Of a DNA stretch of 64,000 nucleotides, positions 26,108 through 34,975 are shown in pieces. The notes under the pieces were generated by a model. That model was not told the DNA's origin and did not search any database. It worked only from the letters and a program-made list of their open reading frames with translations. The stretch is taken from contig NZ_LT732526.1 in assembly GCF_900155545.1 (NCBI RefSeq), forward strand, positions 57,068 to 121,067. The letters are read 5' to 3'. Position 1 is the first letter of the stretch, and each line of letters opens with the position of its first letter. The position numbers and the translations under genes are program-made. Source of the DNA: Clostridium sp. Marseille-P2415 (GTDB lineage: Bacteria; Bacillota; Clostridia; Lachnospirales; Lachnospiraceae).

Positions 26108-26412
26108 TATAAGAATAATTCAATCACAAATACAACCGCACAGGCAGTGAGGGAAACCTTAAACAGGCTTTTCTCTTTGTATGCCAGAAATACGGCCGCT
26201 GCCAGTGCGGCACCGGCGGACCATATACTTTTTGTGGCTGTGAGAATAGCAGGAAAGGTCATCACCGACAAGGTCACATACGGAACATAGTAAAGAAAAG
26301 ACCGGATAAAAGGACTTTTGATTTCCCACCGGATAAACGTCAGCGGAAGGACTCGGATCAAGTAGGTGACAGCGGCCATGACAAGTATGTAGAGATAGAG
26401 CCGGTTATTCAT
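26107..26412 (-). CDS. azlD: AzlD-family branched-chain amino acid export subunit
   Basis: A 101-residue membrane protein with four short helices ('VMAAVTYLIRVLPLTFIR', 'YYVPYVTLSVMTFPAILTATKS'). AzlD works with AzlC to export branched-chain amino acids or their analogues. It overlaps azlC by eight bases (its ATG lies in the azlC stop), so it is translationally coupled. Confidence 0.88.
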   Translation of the reverse strand: MNNRLYLYILVMAAVTYLIRVLPLTFIRWEIKSPFIRSFLYYVPYVTLSVMTFPAILTATKSIWSAGAALAAAVFLAYKEKSLFKVSLTACAVVFVIELFL

Positions 26413-27127
26413 TTGTCACCTCCCCCTCCCCCGGAACCGGGAACAGGATAGCAGCGCCTCCTGCGGTCACGACGGTCAGAGTCATTAATCTGATGCCGGA
26501 TGATATGGACTGCAGGGCCGGAATCAGGGAAAAAATAAGGCTTAATGCCATAGAAACGGCGATTACCCCAGCCAGTATCCGGTTCTTTTTAGCAGGAGGA
26601 ATGATGACTGCCAGAAACATGCCGTACAGGGATACGCTTAAGGCGCTTAAAACCCTTTCCGGCAGCAGGCCCTTTAAGACCGCTCCGGCAGCGGTGCCAA
26701 GCGTCCAGCCCGGAACGGCTGCCATAAGCAGGCCATAGCTGTACCATGGATTTAACGCGCCGGGTCTTAAGACGGAGACCCCGAATATTTCATCCGTCAC
26801 TCCGTACCCGATCAGGAGACGGTGAAAAAAAGGGGTTGCTGTCTCCAGTTTCTGGGACAGAGAGCAGGACATGAGGCAATAACGCAGATTGATGATGAAC
26901 TGGGCGGCCGCCATTTCCGTAAAAGATGCCCCTGCTGCGATGATGCCAAGACCTGCAAACTGCCCTGCGGACGTCAGATTGGTTAAGGACATTACCGTGG
27001 ACTGCCATAAAGTAAGCCCTGTCCCTGCCGCCATGATACCGAAGGTGAAGGAAACGGCAAAATAACCGAGGCCGATGGGAATTCCATCCTTTAATCCGCA
27101 TGTTAATTGTTCTCTGTTGTTATTCAT
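26405..27127 (-). CDS. azlC: AzlC-family amino acid export protein
   Basis: A 240-residue inner-membrane protein. 'GLKDGIPIGLGYFAVSFTFGIMA' at the N-terminus and 'TSAGQFAGLGIIAAGASFTEMAAAQFIINLRYCLMS' are family marks. It is the larger subunit of the AzlCD exporter. A GGAGGATCATT site precedes the ATG. A LysR regulator is divergent 127 bp upstream. Confidence 0.92.
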   Translation of the reverse strand: MNNNREQLTCGLKDGIPIGLGYFAVSFTFGIMAAGTGLTLWQSTVMSLTNLTSAGQFAGLGIIAAGASFTEMAAAQFIINLRYCLMSCSLSQKLETATPFFHRLLIGYGVTDEIFGVSVLRPGALNPWYSYGLLMAAVPGWTLGTAAGAVLKGLLPERVLSALSVSLYGMFLAVIIPPAKKNRILAGVIAVSMALSLIFSLIPALQSISSGIRLMTLTVVTAGGAAILFPVPGEGEVTNE

Positions 27128-27254
27128 AATGATCCTCCGTCATAGAGCGCGACCGCCTTTTATAAAACTAACAAAAATATACCATGATTCTTTACATCAG
27201 TAAAACAAATGTTTATAATGAAAAGATAAGAGAATCTAATGGTAAGGAGATGAA

Positions 27255-28184
27255 TTGATGAACCGGTACCGGGCAGTTGTTAAGATTGTGGAAACAGGGG
27301 GATTCACCAGGGCGGCAGAGGAACTGGGATATACCCAGCCGGCCGTCAGCCAGATGGTACAGTCCTTAGAGGAAGAACTGGATACGGTTCTTTTTATCCG
27401 TTCCAAAAAGGGTGTGACGCTGACTCCTGATGGTACAGAGCTTCTGCCCTATATTAAAAACATATACCACGCCCACAGGGAGCTGATGGAAAAGCGAAGC
27501 GAAATGGAAGGAATCCAGAACGCCACCATCCGGATCGGCACCTTTGCCAGTGTATCCTGTCACTGGCTTCCGGGCTTAATAAAGGATTTTAAGGAAAAAC
27601 ACCCGTCGGTCAGCTTTGAACTCTATCAGGGAGACTATTCGGCCATAGAGCATCTGGTAAAGGACGGAAGCGTGGATTTTGGCCTCATTAACCCGCGGGC
27701 GGTAGCTGATCCGGAGCTTAAGACCATTCCATTAAGGAAGGACCCCATGCTGGCTGTACTGCCCCCTTCCCATCGCCTTGCGGCACAAAAGAAGATCGTA
27801 TTAAAGGAGCTGGCAGCGGAACCATTTATCCTTTTAGAGGAGGGGAGCTTAAGTGAGCCTATGGAGTGCTTCCGGGAGCATGAAATCCAGCCGAACATCC
27901 AGTACATCGTTCACGATGACTATACGATTATGGCTATGATAGAAAAAGGACTGGGCGTTGGGATATTATCTGAGCTTATATTAAACCGGGTGGATTATAA
28001 GATTGCGGTGAAAGAGACAGAACCGCCTTTGGCCCGGAACATAGGAGTTACATTCAAGGATAAAAAGATCCTGCCAATAGCCAGCAGGCAATTCCTGGAT
28101 TTTCTGACAGAGGTCTATAAAGAACTGCCCGGTTTGAACTGCCCCGGTGTAAACGGCAATGCCGCAATAACAGGCATAAAATAA
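27255..28184 (+). CDS. LysR-family regulator, probably of azlCD
   Basis: A 309-residue LTTR: N-terminal winged helix ('VETGGFTRAAEELGYTQPAVSQMVQSLEEELDTVLF') and a periplasmic-binding-like effector domain ('IRIGTFASVSCHWLPGLIKDFKEKHPSVSFELYQGDY'). It diverges from azlCD, the usual layout for a regulator and its target. The effector, perhaps an amino acid, is inferred only from this. The NUDIX gene follows at once and may be cotranscribed. Confidence 0.88.
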   Translation: MMNRYRAVVKIVETGGFTRAAEELGYTQPAVSQMVQSLEEELDTVLFIRSKKGVTLTPDGTELLPYIKNIYHAHRELMEKRSEMEGIQNATIRIGTFASVSCHWLPGLIKDFKEKHPSVSFELYQGDYSAIEHLVKDGSVDFGLINPRAVADPELKTIPLRKDPMLAVLPPSHRLAAQKKIVLKELAAEPFILLEEGSLSEPMECFREHEIQPNIQYIVHDDYTIMAMIEKGLGVGILSELILNRVDYKIAVKETEPPLARNIGVTFKDKKILPIASRQFLDFLTEVYKELPGLNCPGVNGNAAITGIK

Positions 28185-28199
28185 ATGGAGGATAAGGTT

Positions 28200-28736
28200 A
28201 TGGCGCACAAGAATTTAACGACACTTTGTTATATAGAGCAGGAAGACAGTTATCTGATGCTGCACCGGATTAAGAAGAAGGGCGATATGAACCAGGATAA
28301 GTGGCTGGGAGTGGGAGGCCATTTCGAAGATGGGGAGAGCCCGGAAGAATGCCTTCTGCGGGAGGTTAAGGAAGAGACCGGCCTGTTCTTAACCTCCTAT
28401 AAACTTCGGGGAGTGGTTACCTTTGTGTCCGACCGGTTTCCGGATGAATATATGTTTCTGTTTACGGCGGACGGATATGAAGGGACTATGATTGATTGTG
28501 CGGAAGGGCAGCTTTTATGGGTGGAAAAGGAAAAGACCGGGGAACTGTCCCTCTGGGAAGGGGACCGTATTTTCTTTGGGCTTTTAAAAGATAACATTCC
28601 TTTTTTCTCTTTAAAGCTTGCCTATAAGGGGGAGTGCCTGTCATACGCCTCTTTAAACGGAGCGCCGTTGGAGCTGCCCCACTCACAGGGGGCACGCAAG
28701 CCGGCGCTTAATGCTCGTCAGGGCCCTTACGGGTAG
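28200..28736 (+). CDS. NUDIX hydrolase (MutT/YtkD-like)
   Basis: A 178-residue phosphohydrolase with the Nudix box 'GGHFEDGESPEECLLREVKEETGL' (two parts of GX5EX7REUXEEXGU visible). 'MNQDKWLGVGGHFEDGE' resembles 8-oxo-dGTP diphosphatases. GGAGGATAAGG fixes the start at 28200; the ATG 15 bases upstream overlaps the site. The C-terminal 20 residues are longer than usual and low in conservation to my eye. Confidence 0.85.
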   Translation: MAHKNLTTLCYIEQEDSYLMLHRIKKKGDMNQDKWLGVGGHFEDGESPEECLLREVKEETGLFLTSYKLRGVVTFVSDRFPDEYMFLFTADGYEGTMIDCAEGQLLWVEKEKTGELSLWEGDRIFFGLLKDNIPFFSLKLAYKGECLSYASLNGAPLELPHSQGARKPALNARQGPYG

Positions 28737-28823
28737 TAATCAAAAAAGATAGACGGAATTTCTTCAACCTGGCAAAAGCATAATGTAGTCACAGTATAAT
28801 TATCTAAAATGGGGGAAACTAAT

Positions 28824-29084
28824 GTGGTATTTATGGATTTTATGAATATATTAGCATTCGGATTTCTTTTTTTTACGATTATTAGACGAATACTAAATGA
28901 TAGCGATAAAAAAGCACACTTCAAGAGTTTTAGGATTTTAAGTGATAAAGAAAAAGATAATTATGATAGAAAGAAAGTTAAGATTTCTGAAATATTGTTA
29001 ATAATTTTTGTGTATTTTTTTATGTTATTGGTGTCATTACCAGATCAGCACTTATTACCTACAGAACAATCATTTGTATTGTGA
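28824..29084 (+). CDS. Small hypothetical membrane protein
   Basis: About 86 residues, AT-rich, with two hydrophobic segments ('ILAFGFLFFTIIRRIL' and 'ILLIIFVYFFMLLVSL') separated by a charged linker. GTG 28824 follows GGGGGAAACTA by a normal distance; an in-frame ATG at 28809 is part of that site. No family recognised. Neither neighbour suggests a role, and the base composition differs from flanking genes. Confidence 0.45.
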   Translation: MVFMDFMNILAFGFLFFTIIRRILNDSDKKAHFKSFRILSDKEKDNYDRKKVKISEILLIIFVYFFMLLVSLPDQHLLPTEQSFVL

Positions 29085-29270
29085 TAATAGTTATTTTATT
29101 TCTAATATTTGATCGAACCAAAATAATATGGAATTTGTTATGTAAAAAAAAGCATAGATAAATTTTAGGAAACTCAAGAAGAGCCCGAAGGATTGACTTA
29201 GCAGCCTTTCTATGCTATATTGGAAATATATTAAATGTTAGGATGTGTGTGTTTGTTAATTGTATCGAAA
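29085..29270. repeat. Gene-free AT-rich stretch with a terminator- or MITE-like inverted repeat
   Basis: No gene. AGCATAG at 29151-29157 pairs with CTATGCT at 29210-29216. Between them TCAA (29174-29177) and TTGA (29193-29196) can also pair. Read on the minus strand the structure is followed by eight T residues, like a terminator, although no minus-strand gene lies there. It may equally be the remnant of a small transposon. Confidence 0.35.
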
Positions 29271-29436
29271 CATGGAGCATAAAGCAGTCGAATATTGAGA
29301 ACAGGAACCGGGTAAGGAAAGCCAGTAGGCTTATCCTTTGTTTTGCGTACCTGTTATGCCCATAAAGATACAAACAGACAGATTAGGGTTTAAAACCTGT
29401 GAGACGTCGATTTGTTGTCTTACAGGTTTTTTGTTG
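29271..29436 (+). ncRNA. Structured leader ending in a terminator upstream of the mutS2-like gene
   Basis: Non-coding stretch with nested pairing. CATGGAGCAT (29271-29280) has its exact inverse ATGCTCCATG at 29459-29468. AACAGG (29300-29305) pairs with CCTGTT (29350-29355) and encloses a 10-bp hairpin (29314-29323 with 29328-29338, one bulge). A strong intrinsic terminator follows: AAAACCTGTGAGAC (29392-29405) with GTCTTACAGGTTTT (29417-29430) and then T residues. AACAGG could alternatively pair with CCTGT in the terminator arm. It looks like an attenuator or a small RNA. It matches no riboswitch class I know by eye. Confidence 0.45.
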
Positions 29437-29515
29437 TACGAAAACCAGCCCGGCTGCCATGCTCCATGGATCTTGCGGAATCCCATTGATTGACGATAGG
29501 AACGAGGAGAATTTA

Positions 29516-31432
29516 ATGAACCATACATTTCAGATTTTAGAATTTAATCTTATTTTGGAGAAGCTTGAAGAATTTGCCCATACAGAAGCGGCGAAGGAAA
29601 GGATACGAAACCTTACACCCTGCTTAAAGGAAAGAGAAGTGCGAAAAAGCCTTCGTGACACCACGGAAGCCAGGATCATACTTGACCGAATGGGCCTTCC
29701 GCCTGCGGTCAGCATGAGCGGCCTGTCCGTGATAATAAATACGACAAAGCAGGGCGGCTGTCTTTCCGCAGAGGAGCTGGAAAGCATGGGAGTTATGCTC
29801 ACCGGAGTGAAACGGTTTAAGGACTTTTTAAACCGGTGCAAATACCTGGAGCTGGGCCTGCCCTATTATGAGCAGGACTTGAACCCGTTGGAGGACCTGG
29901 CGAGGGAAATCTATGAAAGTGTCAGAAACGGAAGGGTAGAGGATACCGCCAGTAAATATTTAAAAAACATTCGCCAGGACATGGTCAGGATGGAAGAAAA
30001 GCTGCGGACAAAAGCGGAAACCATACTCAGAGGGAATAAAAAATATTTTTCGGATTCTTATGTGACCATCCGAAACGGCAGGATCTGCCTTCCTGTGAAA
30101 AGGGATTACCGGACATCGGTTCCAGGCAGTGTTATCGACCAGTCCGCCACCGGTTCCACTCTGTTCATTGAACCGGCTGCTATTATGGGACTAAATGAGG
30201 AATTGGAACGTCTGAGGATAGAGGAAGAAAACGAGACAAGAAGAATTCTTTATACCCTGACTGCATCCGTGGAGGAGAACTTGGAGGTGCTGGAAGCAGA
30301 TAAAAGCCTTCTTGAAAAACTGGATTTCCTGTTTGCCAAGGGAAGCTTAAGTGCCTCTATGGCAGGAATAGAGCCAGGTGTGAATACGGACCGGTTCATA
30401 CGGATTACAGGCGGCCGCCATCCCTTTATGAATCCGGAAACCGTGGTGCCCCTTGAATTTGAACTGGGGAAGACCGGAAGGGGGATCGTCATCACAGGAC
30501 CCAATACAGGAGGGAAAACCGTATCCATTAAGACGGTGGGCCTTTTCTGTCTCATGGCCCAATGCGGGCTTCATGTCCCCTGCAGGGAAGCGGACCTTTG
30601 TATGAACAATCAGGTCCTCTGTGATATTGGGGATGGGCAGAACATTACGGAAAACCTGTCCACCTTTTCCGCCCACATCACAAATGTAATGAAAATCCTT
30701 GATATGGCCGGTCCGGAGAGCCTGGTCATTATGGATGAGCTGGGTTCCGGAACGGATCCGGCGGAAGGTATGGGAATCGCCATTGCCATACTGGAAGAGC
30801 TGCGGACCAATGGCTGTCTTTTTCTGGCGACCACACATTATCCGGAGGTAAAAACCTATGCCAGAGAAGCAGAGGGAATTACCAATGCACGCATGGCTTT
30901 TGACAAGGAGACATTAAGGCCCCTTTACCGCATGGAGATCGGAGAAGCGGGAGAGAGCTGTGCCCTTTTTATCGCCAAACGGCTTGGAATGCCGGAGGAA
31001 ATGATCGCAAGAGCCAGAATGTACGCTTATGGAGAAAGGGAAACCATACGGGACAATGGACCGGATTCCCTCAAAGAGAAGGATAACGGCAGAAAAGCCG
31101 GCAGCCCCAGAATTGAGAAGCAGATAAAAACGGCAGGAAATAAAAACACCATGGAAGAAAAATTTACCGTCGGAGACAGTGTTCTCGTTTACCCGGATAA
31201 GAAAAAGGGAATCGTGTGCAGGCCGGTCAATGAGAAAGGGGTATTGCAGGTTCAGATGCCGGACCGGAAAATCTGGATCAACCAGAAGCGGGTGAAGCGA
31301 TTGGTAGCGGCGGCTGAACTATATCCGGAAGATTATGATTTCTCCATTATTTTTGATACGGTGGAAAACAGAAAAGCGAGACATAAAATGGAAAAAGGAC
31401 ATCAGGAAGATCTGGAGATCCGCATGGAATAA
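29516..31432 (+). CDS. MutS2-like ATPase without Smr domain
   Basis: A 638-residue MutS-family protein. The N-terminal core and clamp helices are followed by the ATPase: Walker A 'GPNTGGKTVSIKTVG' (about residue 327), 'ENLSTFSAHITNV', and Walker B 'LVIMDELGSGTDPAEGMG'. MutS2 proteins are about 780-790 residues and end in an Smr nuclease domain; here the tail after about residue 540 is short and has no Smr signature, placing it in the shorter MutS2-like group. These act on recombination intermediates or stalled ribosomes in relatives. The start follows GAGGAG; the upstream frame back to 29399 crosses the terminator. Confidence 0.88.
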   Translation: MNHTFQILEFNLILEKLEEFAHTEAAKERIRNLTPCLKEREVRKSLRDTTEARIILDRMGLPPAVSMSGLSVIINTTKQGGCLSAEELESMGVMLTGVKRFKDFLNRCKYLELGLPYYEQDLNPLEDLAREIYESVRNGRVEDTASKYLKNIRQDMVRMEEKLRTKAETILRGNKKYFSDSYVTIRNGRICLPVKRDYRTSVPGSVIDQSATGSTLFIEPAAIMGLNEELERLRIEEENETRRILYTLTASVEENLEVLEADKSLLEKLDFLFAKGSLSASMAGIEPGVNTDRFIRITGGRHPFMNPETVVPLEFELGKTGRGIVITGPNTGGKTVSIKTVGLFCLMAQCGLHVPCREADLCMNNQVLCDIGDGQNITENLSTFSAHITNVMKILDMAGPESLVIMDELGSGTDPAEGMGIAIAILEELRTNGCLFLATTHYPEVKTYAREAEGITNARMAFDKETLRPLYRMEIGEAGESCALFIAKRLGMPEEMIARARMYAYGERETIRDNGPDSLKEKDNGRKAGSPRIEKQIKTAGNKNTMEEKFTVGDSVLVYPDKKKGIVCRPVNEKGVLQVQMPDRKIWINQKRVKRLVAAAELYPEDYDFSIIFDTVENRKARHKMEKGHQEDLEIRME

Positions 31433-31440
31433 GTTCATTT

Positions 31441-31484
31441 CCCGGACCGGCGGGCCTGTCGGGAGCAGGATCCGCCGGTTCGGG
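31441..31484. terminator. GC-rich hairpin between convergent genes
   Basis: CCCG-g-ACCGGCGG (31441-31453) pairs with CCGCCGGT-t-CGGG (31472-31484). It stands between the stop of the mutS2-like gene and that of the convergent ferritin-like gene. T-tracts are poor on both sides, so its strength is uncertain. Confidence 0.55.
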
Positions 31485-31496
31485 CCGGAATATGTT

Positions 31497-32090
31497 TTAT
31501 GCAGGTTCCGGATTAATGCACGGCTCTGCTATGCTGTCCTTTGGAATCTCATGTTCCAGAGGCGGGATAAAGGGCTCATCGTTAAGTTCTGCCAGTATGA
31601 GGCGGAAAATCTTCACATGGCATTGTTCATCCGCTATGATGCGGTTTAAAATGGTCTTGATCCGGTAATCGTCGATCCACTTGGCCTGGGCCTCATATTT
31701 CTTGATCGCTTCCAGTTCCCCGGCCAGTGCGTTGGAGACGATGGCTCCGATCCGGGTGGGGTAGCGGTTGCAGGCAGGAGACCAGTACCGCATGCGCCCT
31801 TTTTGACGGCTCCACAGCCTGGGATCCGTGCCCAGCATTAGGGCCAGTTCTCCAAAGGTGTTTAAATGATGCATTTCAACAATGCTTATCTTATGAAAGC
31901 ACTCCGCTATGTCAAAAAAGTAACTCCGTGTAATCATGCTGTTGTAGATATAAAGACTGATTGCCGACATTTCAGAGTTATTGGAGCCGACGTTGGACAG
32001 CATGGCGGCCGCATACCGTGGGTTTTGCTCCGTAATCTCTATGGGAGGCCAGGGAGAGGGGGCGGAGAAGACAAGAGAAGATAAATCCAT
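31497..32090 (-). CDS. Ferritin-like diiron protein
   Basis: A 197-residue four-helix protein of the ferritin-like superfamily (rubrerythrin / manganese-catalase relatives). Candidate metal ligands are Glu in 'NSEMSAIS', the ExxH of 'VEMHHL', Glu in 'GELEAIKKYE' and the second ExxH in 'DEQCHVKIF'. Similar proteins are found with spore coats or oxidative stress genes in Clostridia, but nothing in the context fixes its role. The start at 32090 has GAGGTG ahead; the frame runs upstream to 32183 without family-like sequence. Confidence 0.75.
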   Translation of the reverse strand: MDLSSLVFSAPSPWPPIEITEQNPRYAAAMLSNVGSNNSEMSAISLYIYNSMITRSYFFDIAECFHKISIVEMHHLNTFGELALMLGTDPRLWSRQKGRMRYWSPACNRYPTRIGAIVSNALAGELEAIKKYEAQAKWIDDYRIKTILNRIIADEQCHVKIFRLILAELNDEPFIPPLEHEIPKDSIAEPCINPEPA

Positions 32091-32181
32091 ATGGCACCTC
32101 GTTTCAGTTATTCTATTTATATATATCCGCCAGATTATGGAGTATGACTGAAAAACACAAGAAAATGGAGGCAGAAAGGAC

Positions 32182-32760
32182 ATGAATGGAGAAAATAAAT
32201 TAAAGGAAATGATCCGGGCTTTTTTGCCGTATAACGAACAGGAGGAAAGGGATAAGGGGCTGGTGCTTCATTATCTGTCCTCAGGGGATTCCATATTTTA
32301 CCGGGAAAGTGCGGGAGCCCATATGTCGGCGTCGGCCTGGGTGGTAAATCAGACGCATGATAGGGTTCTTATGGCGTATCATAACATTTATGATTCCTGG
32401 GCATGGACCGGAGGCCATGCGGACGGAGAAACGGATCTGCTTCAGGTTGCCCTCCGGGAAGCCATGGAGGAAACAGGGATTACAAAGGCGGTGCCGGTTA
32501 TGGAGGACATTTTCTCCCTGGAGGTTCTGACCGTAGACGGACATGAGAAGAAAGGGGCCTATGTTTCTTCCCACCTTCATCTGAATGTGACCTACCTTTT
32601 GGAAGCGGATGACCGGCAGGTTCTTCGTAAGAAGGCGGATGAAAACAGCGCCGTGGGATGGTTCGGCCTGGATCAATGCCTGGAAGTCATAAACGAGCCG
32701 TGGATGAGAGATCGGATTTACCGGAAATTGCTCGATAAAATGCGTGATATGAAATATTAA
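32182..32760 (+). CDS. NUDIX hydrolase
   Basis: A 192-residue protein with the Nudix box 'GGHADGETDLLQVALREAMEETGI'. The preceding 'SASAWVVNQTHDRVLMAYHNIYDSWAWTGGHADGE' matches the start of the Nudix fold; the first 50 residues form an extra helical region seen in several clostridial members. The nucleotide substrate is unknown. GGAGG precedes the ATG. It diverges from the ferritin-like gene. Confidence 0.88.
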   Translation: MNGENKLKEMIRAFLPYNEQEERDKGLVLHYLSSGDSIFYRESAGAHMSASAWVVNQTHDRVLMAYHNIYDSWAWTGGHADGETDLLQVALREAMEETGITKAVPVMEDIFSLEVLTVDGHEKKGAYVSSHLHLNVTYLLEADDRQVLRKKADENSAVGWFGLDQCLEVINEPWMRDRIYRKLLDKMRDMKY

Positions 32761-32873
32761 CAGAAAATTGATATTTATTTTCCAATTTGCTGTTTTATTT
32801 TTTTGGATTATGCTTTATAATAGAAGCAGCTTATCGATGAAGTTTTGCCAAATAAGACAGCGAGGTGGTAAAT

Positions 32874-33209
32874 ATGAAGATTATTTATGCGATCGTCAGC
32901 TCCGATGATGGAAACCGGGTGACCGATGTGCTGAATGAACACCAGTTCAGCGTAACAAAGCTTGCCACGACCGGTGGTTTCTTAAAAAAGGGCAACTCTA
33001 CATTAATGATTGGTACCGATGACGGACAGGTAGAAGAAGTCATCACCCTGATTAAAGATACTTGTGGAAAACGCCAGAAAATTACATGCAATGTTCCGGC
33101 ACCCAATATTGCTTCTGTTTCGGCCGGATATATGATGATGCCGATGACAGTCGAGCTTGGCGGAGCTACCATATTTGTAACAGATGTAGAAAGATTTGAG
33201 AAGATTTGA
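32874..33209 (+). CDS. darA: Cyclic-di-AMP receptor, DarA/PstA family
   Basis: A 111-residue PII-like trimer-forming protein that binds c-di-AMP. The family's 'TKLATTGGFLKKGNSTLMIGTDD' loop and 'TVELGGATIFVTDVERFEKI' end are present. The ATG at 32874 follows GAGGTGG; a GTG at 32865 lies inside that site. Its partner in signalling is not known in most species. It has its own terminator hairpin (33219-33243) and a TATAAT at 32816-32821. Confidence 0.95.
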   Translation: MKIIYAIVSSDDGNRVTDVLNEHQFSVTKLATTGGFLKKGNSTLMIGTDDGQVEEVITLIKDTCGKRQKITCNVPAPNIASVSAGYMMMPMTVELGGATIFVTDVERFEKI

Positions 33210-33218
33210 CGGACCGAC

Positions 33219-33245
33219 AAAGGGATTGCAGAGCAATCCCTTTTC
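33219..33245 (+). terminator. Terminator after the c-di-AMP receptor gene
   Basis: An 11-bp perfect stem (AAAGGGATTGC 33219-33229 with GCAATCCCTTT 33233-33243, loop AGA), followed by only one more T. It can act as a weak terminator separating darA from deoB. Confidence 0.65.
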
Positions 33246-33263
33246 GTAACAGGAGGAATGAAC

Positions 33264-34439
33264 ATGTCAGAAACAAAAAGAGTATTTTTAATTGTACTGG
33301 ACAGCTTTGGAATCGGGGAAGCACCCGATGCGGCCAGGTTCCATGATGAGGGAAGCGATACCCTGGGCACGATCGCGAAGGCGGAGGAATACTTTACGCC
33401 GAATTTAAAAAAGCTGGGCTTATTTAATATTGATGGGGTAACGGCCGGAGAGAAAGAAAAAGAGCCTGCAGGGTCCTTTGGACGCATGACAGAACGCTCC
33501 CAGGGAAAGGACACCACCATCGGACACTGGGAAATCGCCGGAATTATTTCAGAAAAACCCCTCCCCACCTATCCGGAAGGATTTCCGGAGGAGGTTCTTG
33601 ACGAATTCAAGAAACAGACCGGCCGCGGGGTCCTGTGCAACAAGCCGTATTCCGGCACAGATGTGATCCGGGATTATGGGAAACAGCATGTGGAGACCGG
33701 AGATCTGATCGTCTATACCTCTGCGGACAGTGTGTTTCAGATTGCAGCCCATGAAGAGGTGGTCCCGTTGGAGGAACTGTACCGTGATTGCCGGATCGCA
33801 AGAGAAATCTTAACAGGAAAACATGGAGTCGGCCGCGTCATTGCAAGACCGTTTGAAGGGGAATATCCGGACTATAAGAGAACGCCCCACCGCCATGATT
33901 TTTCTCTGCTTCCTCCGAATACCACGATGCTGGACTGCCTTGATAATGCTGGCTACGATACCATTGGAATCGGTAAAATCTACGATATTTTCGCAGGAAA
34001 GAGCATTGGGAAAACCACATCCATTGTTAATAATACCGATGGAATGGAAAAGACCCTGGAAGCCCAGAAGGAAGATTTTAATGGGATCTGCTTTGTGAAT
34101 CTGGTGGATTTCGATATGGTTTACGGACACCGGAATGATGTGAAAGGATATGCAAAGGCAGCTACGGATTTTGATGTGCAGCTGGGACAGTTCATGGAAG
34201 TCATGAGGCCGGAGGATGTGCTGATCATCACGGCGGACCATGGCTGCGACCCGGGAACTCCAAGCACGGACCATTCCAGAGAGTATACTCCGATGCTCAT
34301 TTATGGTCAGGGGATCAAGGCCGGAGTTTCCATCGGAACAAGAGAGACCTTTGCGGATATTGCGGCTACGGTATTGGATTTATTCGGTGTAAAGGGCCAT
34401 ATTGCAGGAAAAAGCTTTCTGAATGAAGTGGCAGGATAA
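33264..34439 (+). CDS. deoB: Phosphopentomutase
   Basis: A 391-residue alkaline-phosphatase-fold mutase interconverting (deoxy)ribose 1- and 5-phosphate. 'LIVLDSFGIGEAPDAARFHDEGSDTLG' (metal Asp and catalytic Thr region), 'DTTIGHWEIAG', 'VNLVDFDMVYGHRNDV' and 'LIITADHGCDPGTPSTDHSREYTPML' are family motifs. ATG 33264 is seven bases from AGGAGG; ATG 33258 is too close. It opens a nucleoside salvage operon with cdd, pdp and deoC. Confidence 0.96.
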   Translation: MSETKRVFLIVLDSFGIGEAPDAARFHDEGSDTLGTIAKAEEYFTPNLKKLGLFNIDGVTAGEKEKEPAGSFGRMTERSQGKDTTIGHWEIAGIISEKPLPTYPEGFPEEVLDEFKKQTGRGVLCNKPYSGTDVIRDYGKQHVETGDLIVYTSADSVFQIAAHEEVVPLEELYRDCRIAREILTGKHGVGRVIARPFEGEYPDYKRTPHRHDFSLLPPNTTMLDCLDNAGYDTIGIGKIYDIFAGKSIGKTTSIVNNTDGMEKTLEAQKEDFNGICFVNLVDFDMVYGHRNDVKGYAKAATDFDVQLGQFMEVMRPEDVLIITADHGCDPGTPSTDHSREYTPMLIYGQGIKAGVSIGTRETFADIAATVLDLFGVKGHIAGKSFLNEVAG

Positions 34440-34453
34440 CAGGAGGTGTGTGT

Positions 34454-34912
34454 TTGAAACTGGAAGAGGCAACAAGAAACATGCTGGTGGCAGAGGCCTA
34501 TGAGGCTCAGAAGATGGCCTATGTTCCTTACTCGGATTTTTGCGTTGGGGCCGCCCTGCTTGCGAAAAACGGCAAAGTATACCGGGGCTGCAACATTGAA
34601 AATGCATCGTTTACGCCTACCAACTGTGCGGAGCGGACCGCATTTTTCAAGGCGGTTTCCGAGGGGGTCAGGTCATTTGATGCCATTGCCATTGTGGGAA
34701 ATAAAAGGGGAGAAAAGGGAGAAATCTGCGCTCCCTGCGGTGTATGCCGGCAGGTGATGGCAGAATTCTGCGATCCTGAGGATTTTGAGATCATTCTGGG
34801 AGCGGGAGAAGAGATTTCCGTATATACCTTAAAGGAACTGTTTCCCCTGGGATTTACAAAAAAGAATTTAACAGGCGAACTGCACAGCAGGCTGCCTGAT
34901 GTGAGCGGGTAG
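34454..34912 (+). CDS. cdd: Cytidine deaminase
   Basis: A 152-residue zinc enzyme converting (deoxy)cytidine to (deoxy)uridine. 'NIENASFTPTNCAERTAFFKAV' carries the Cys ligand and catalytic Glu; 'CAPCGVCRQVM' has the other two Cys ligands. The start is most likely TTG at 34454, seven bases after AGGAGG; GTG 34448 overlaps the site. It feeds the pyrimidine phosphorylase next door. Confidence 0.95.
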   Translation: MKLEEATRNMLVAEAYEAQKMAYVPYSDFCVGAALLAKNGKVYRGCNIENASFTPTNCAERTAFFKAVSEGVRSFDAIAIVGNKRGEKGEICAPCGVCRQVMAEFCDPEDFEIILGAGEEISVYTLKELFPLGFTKKNLTGELHSRLPDVSG

Positions 34913-34975
34913 CCAGGGCGGATTGCGGGTATCCGGCATCACAAGTAAGGGAACAAGGGAGGTTTTAGGTATATC

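Noticed and set aside
33003-33568. Minus-strand frames over the c-di-AMP receptor and deoB genes
   Set aside because: Shadows of two clearly identified genes, crossing the terminator between them.
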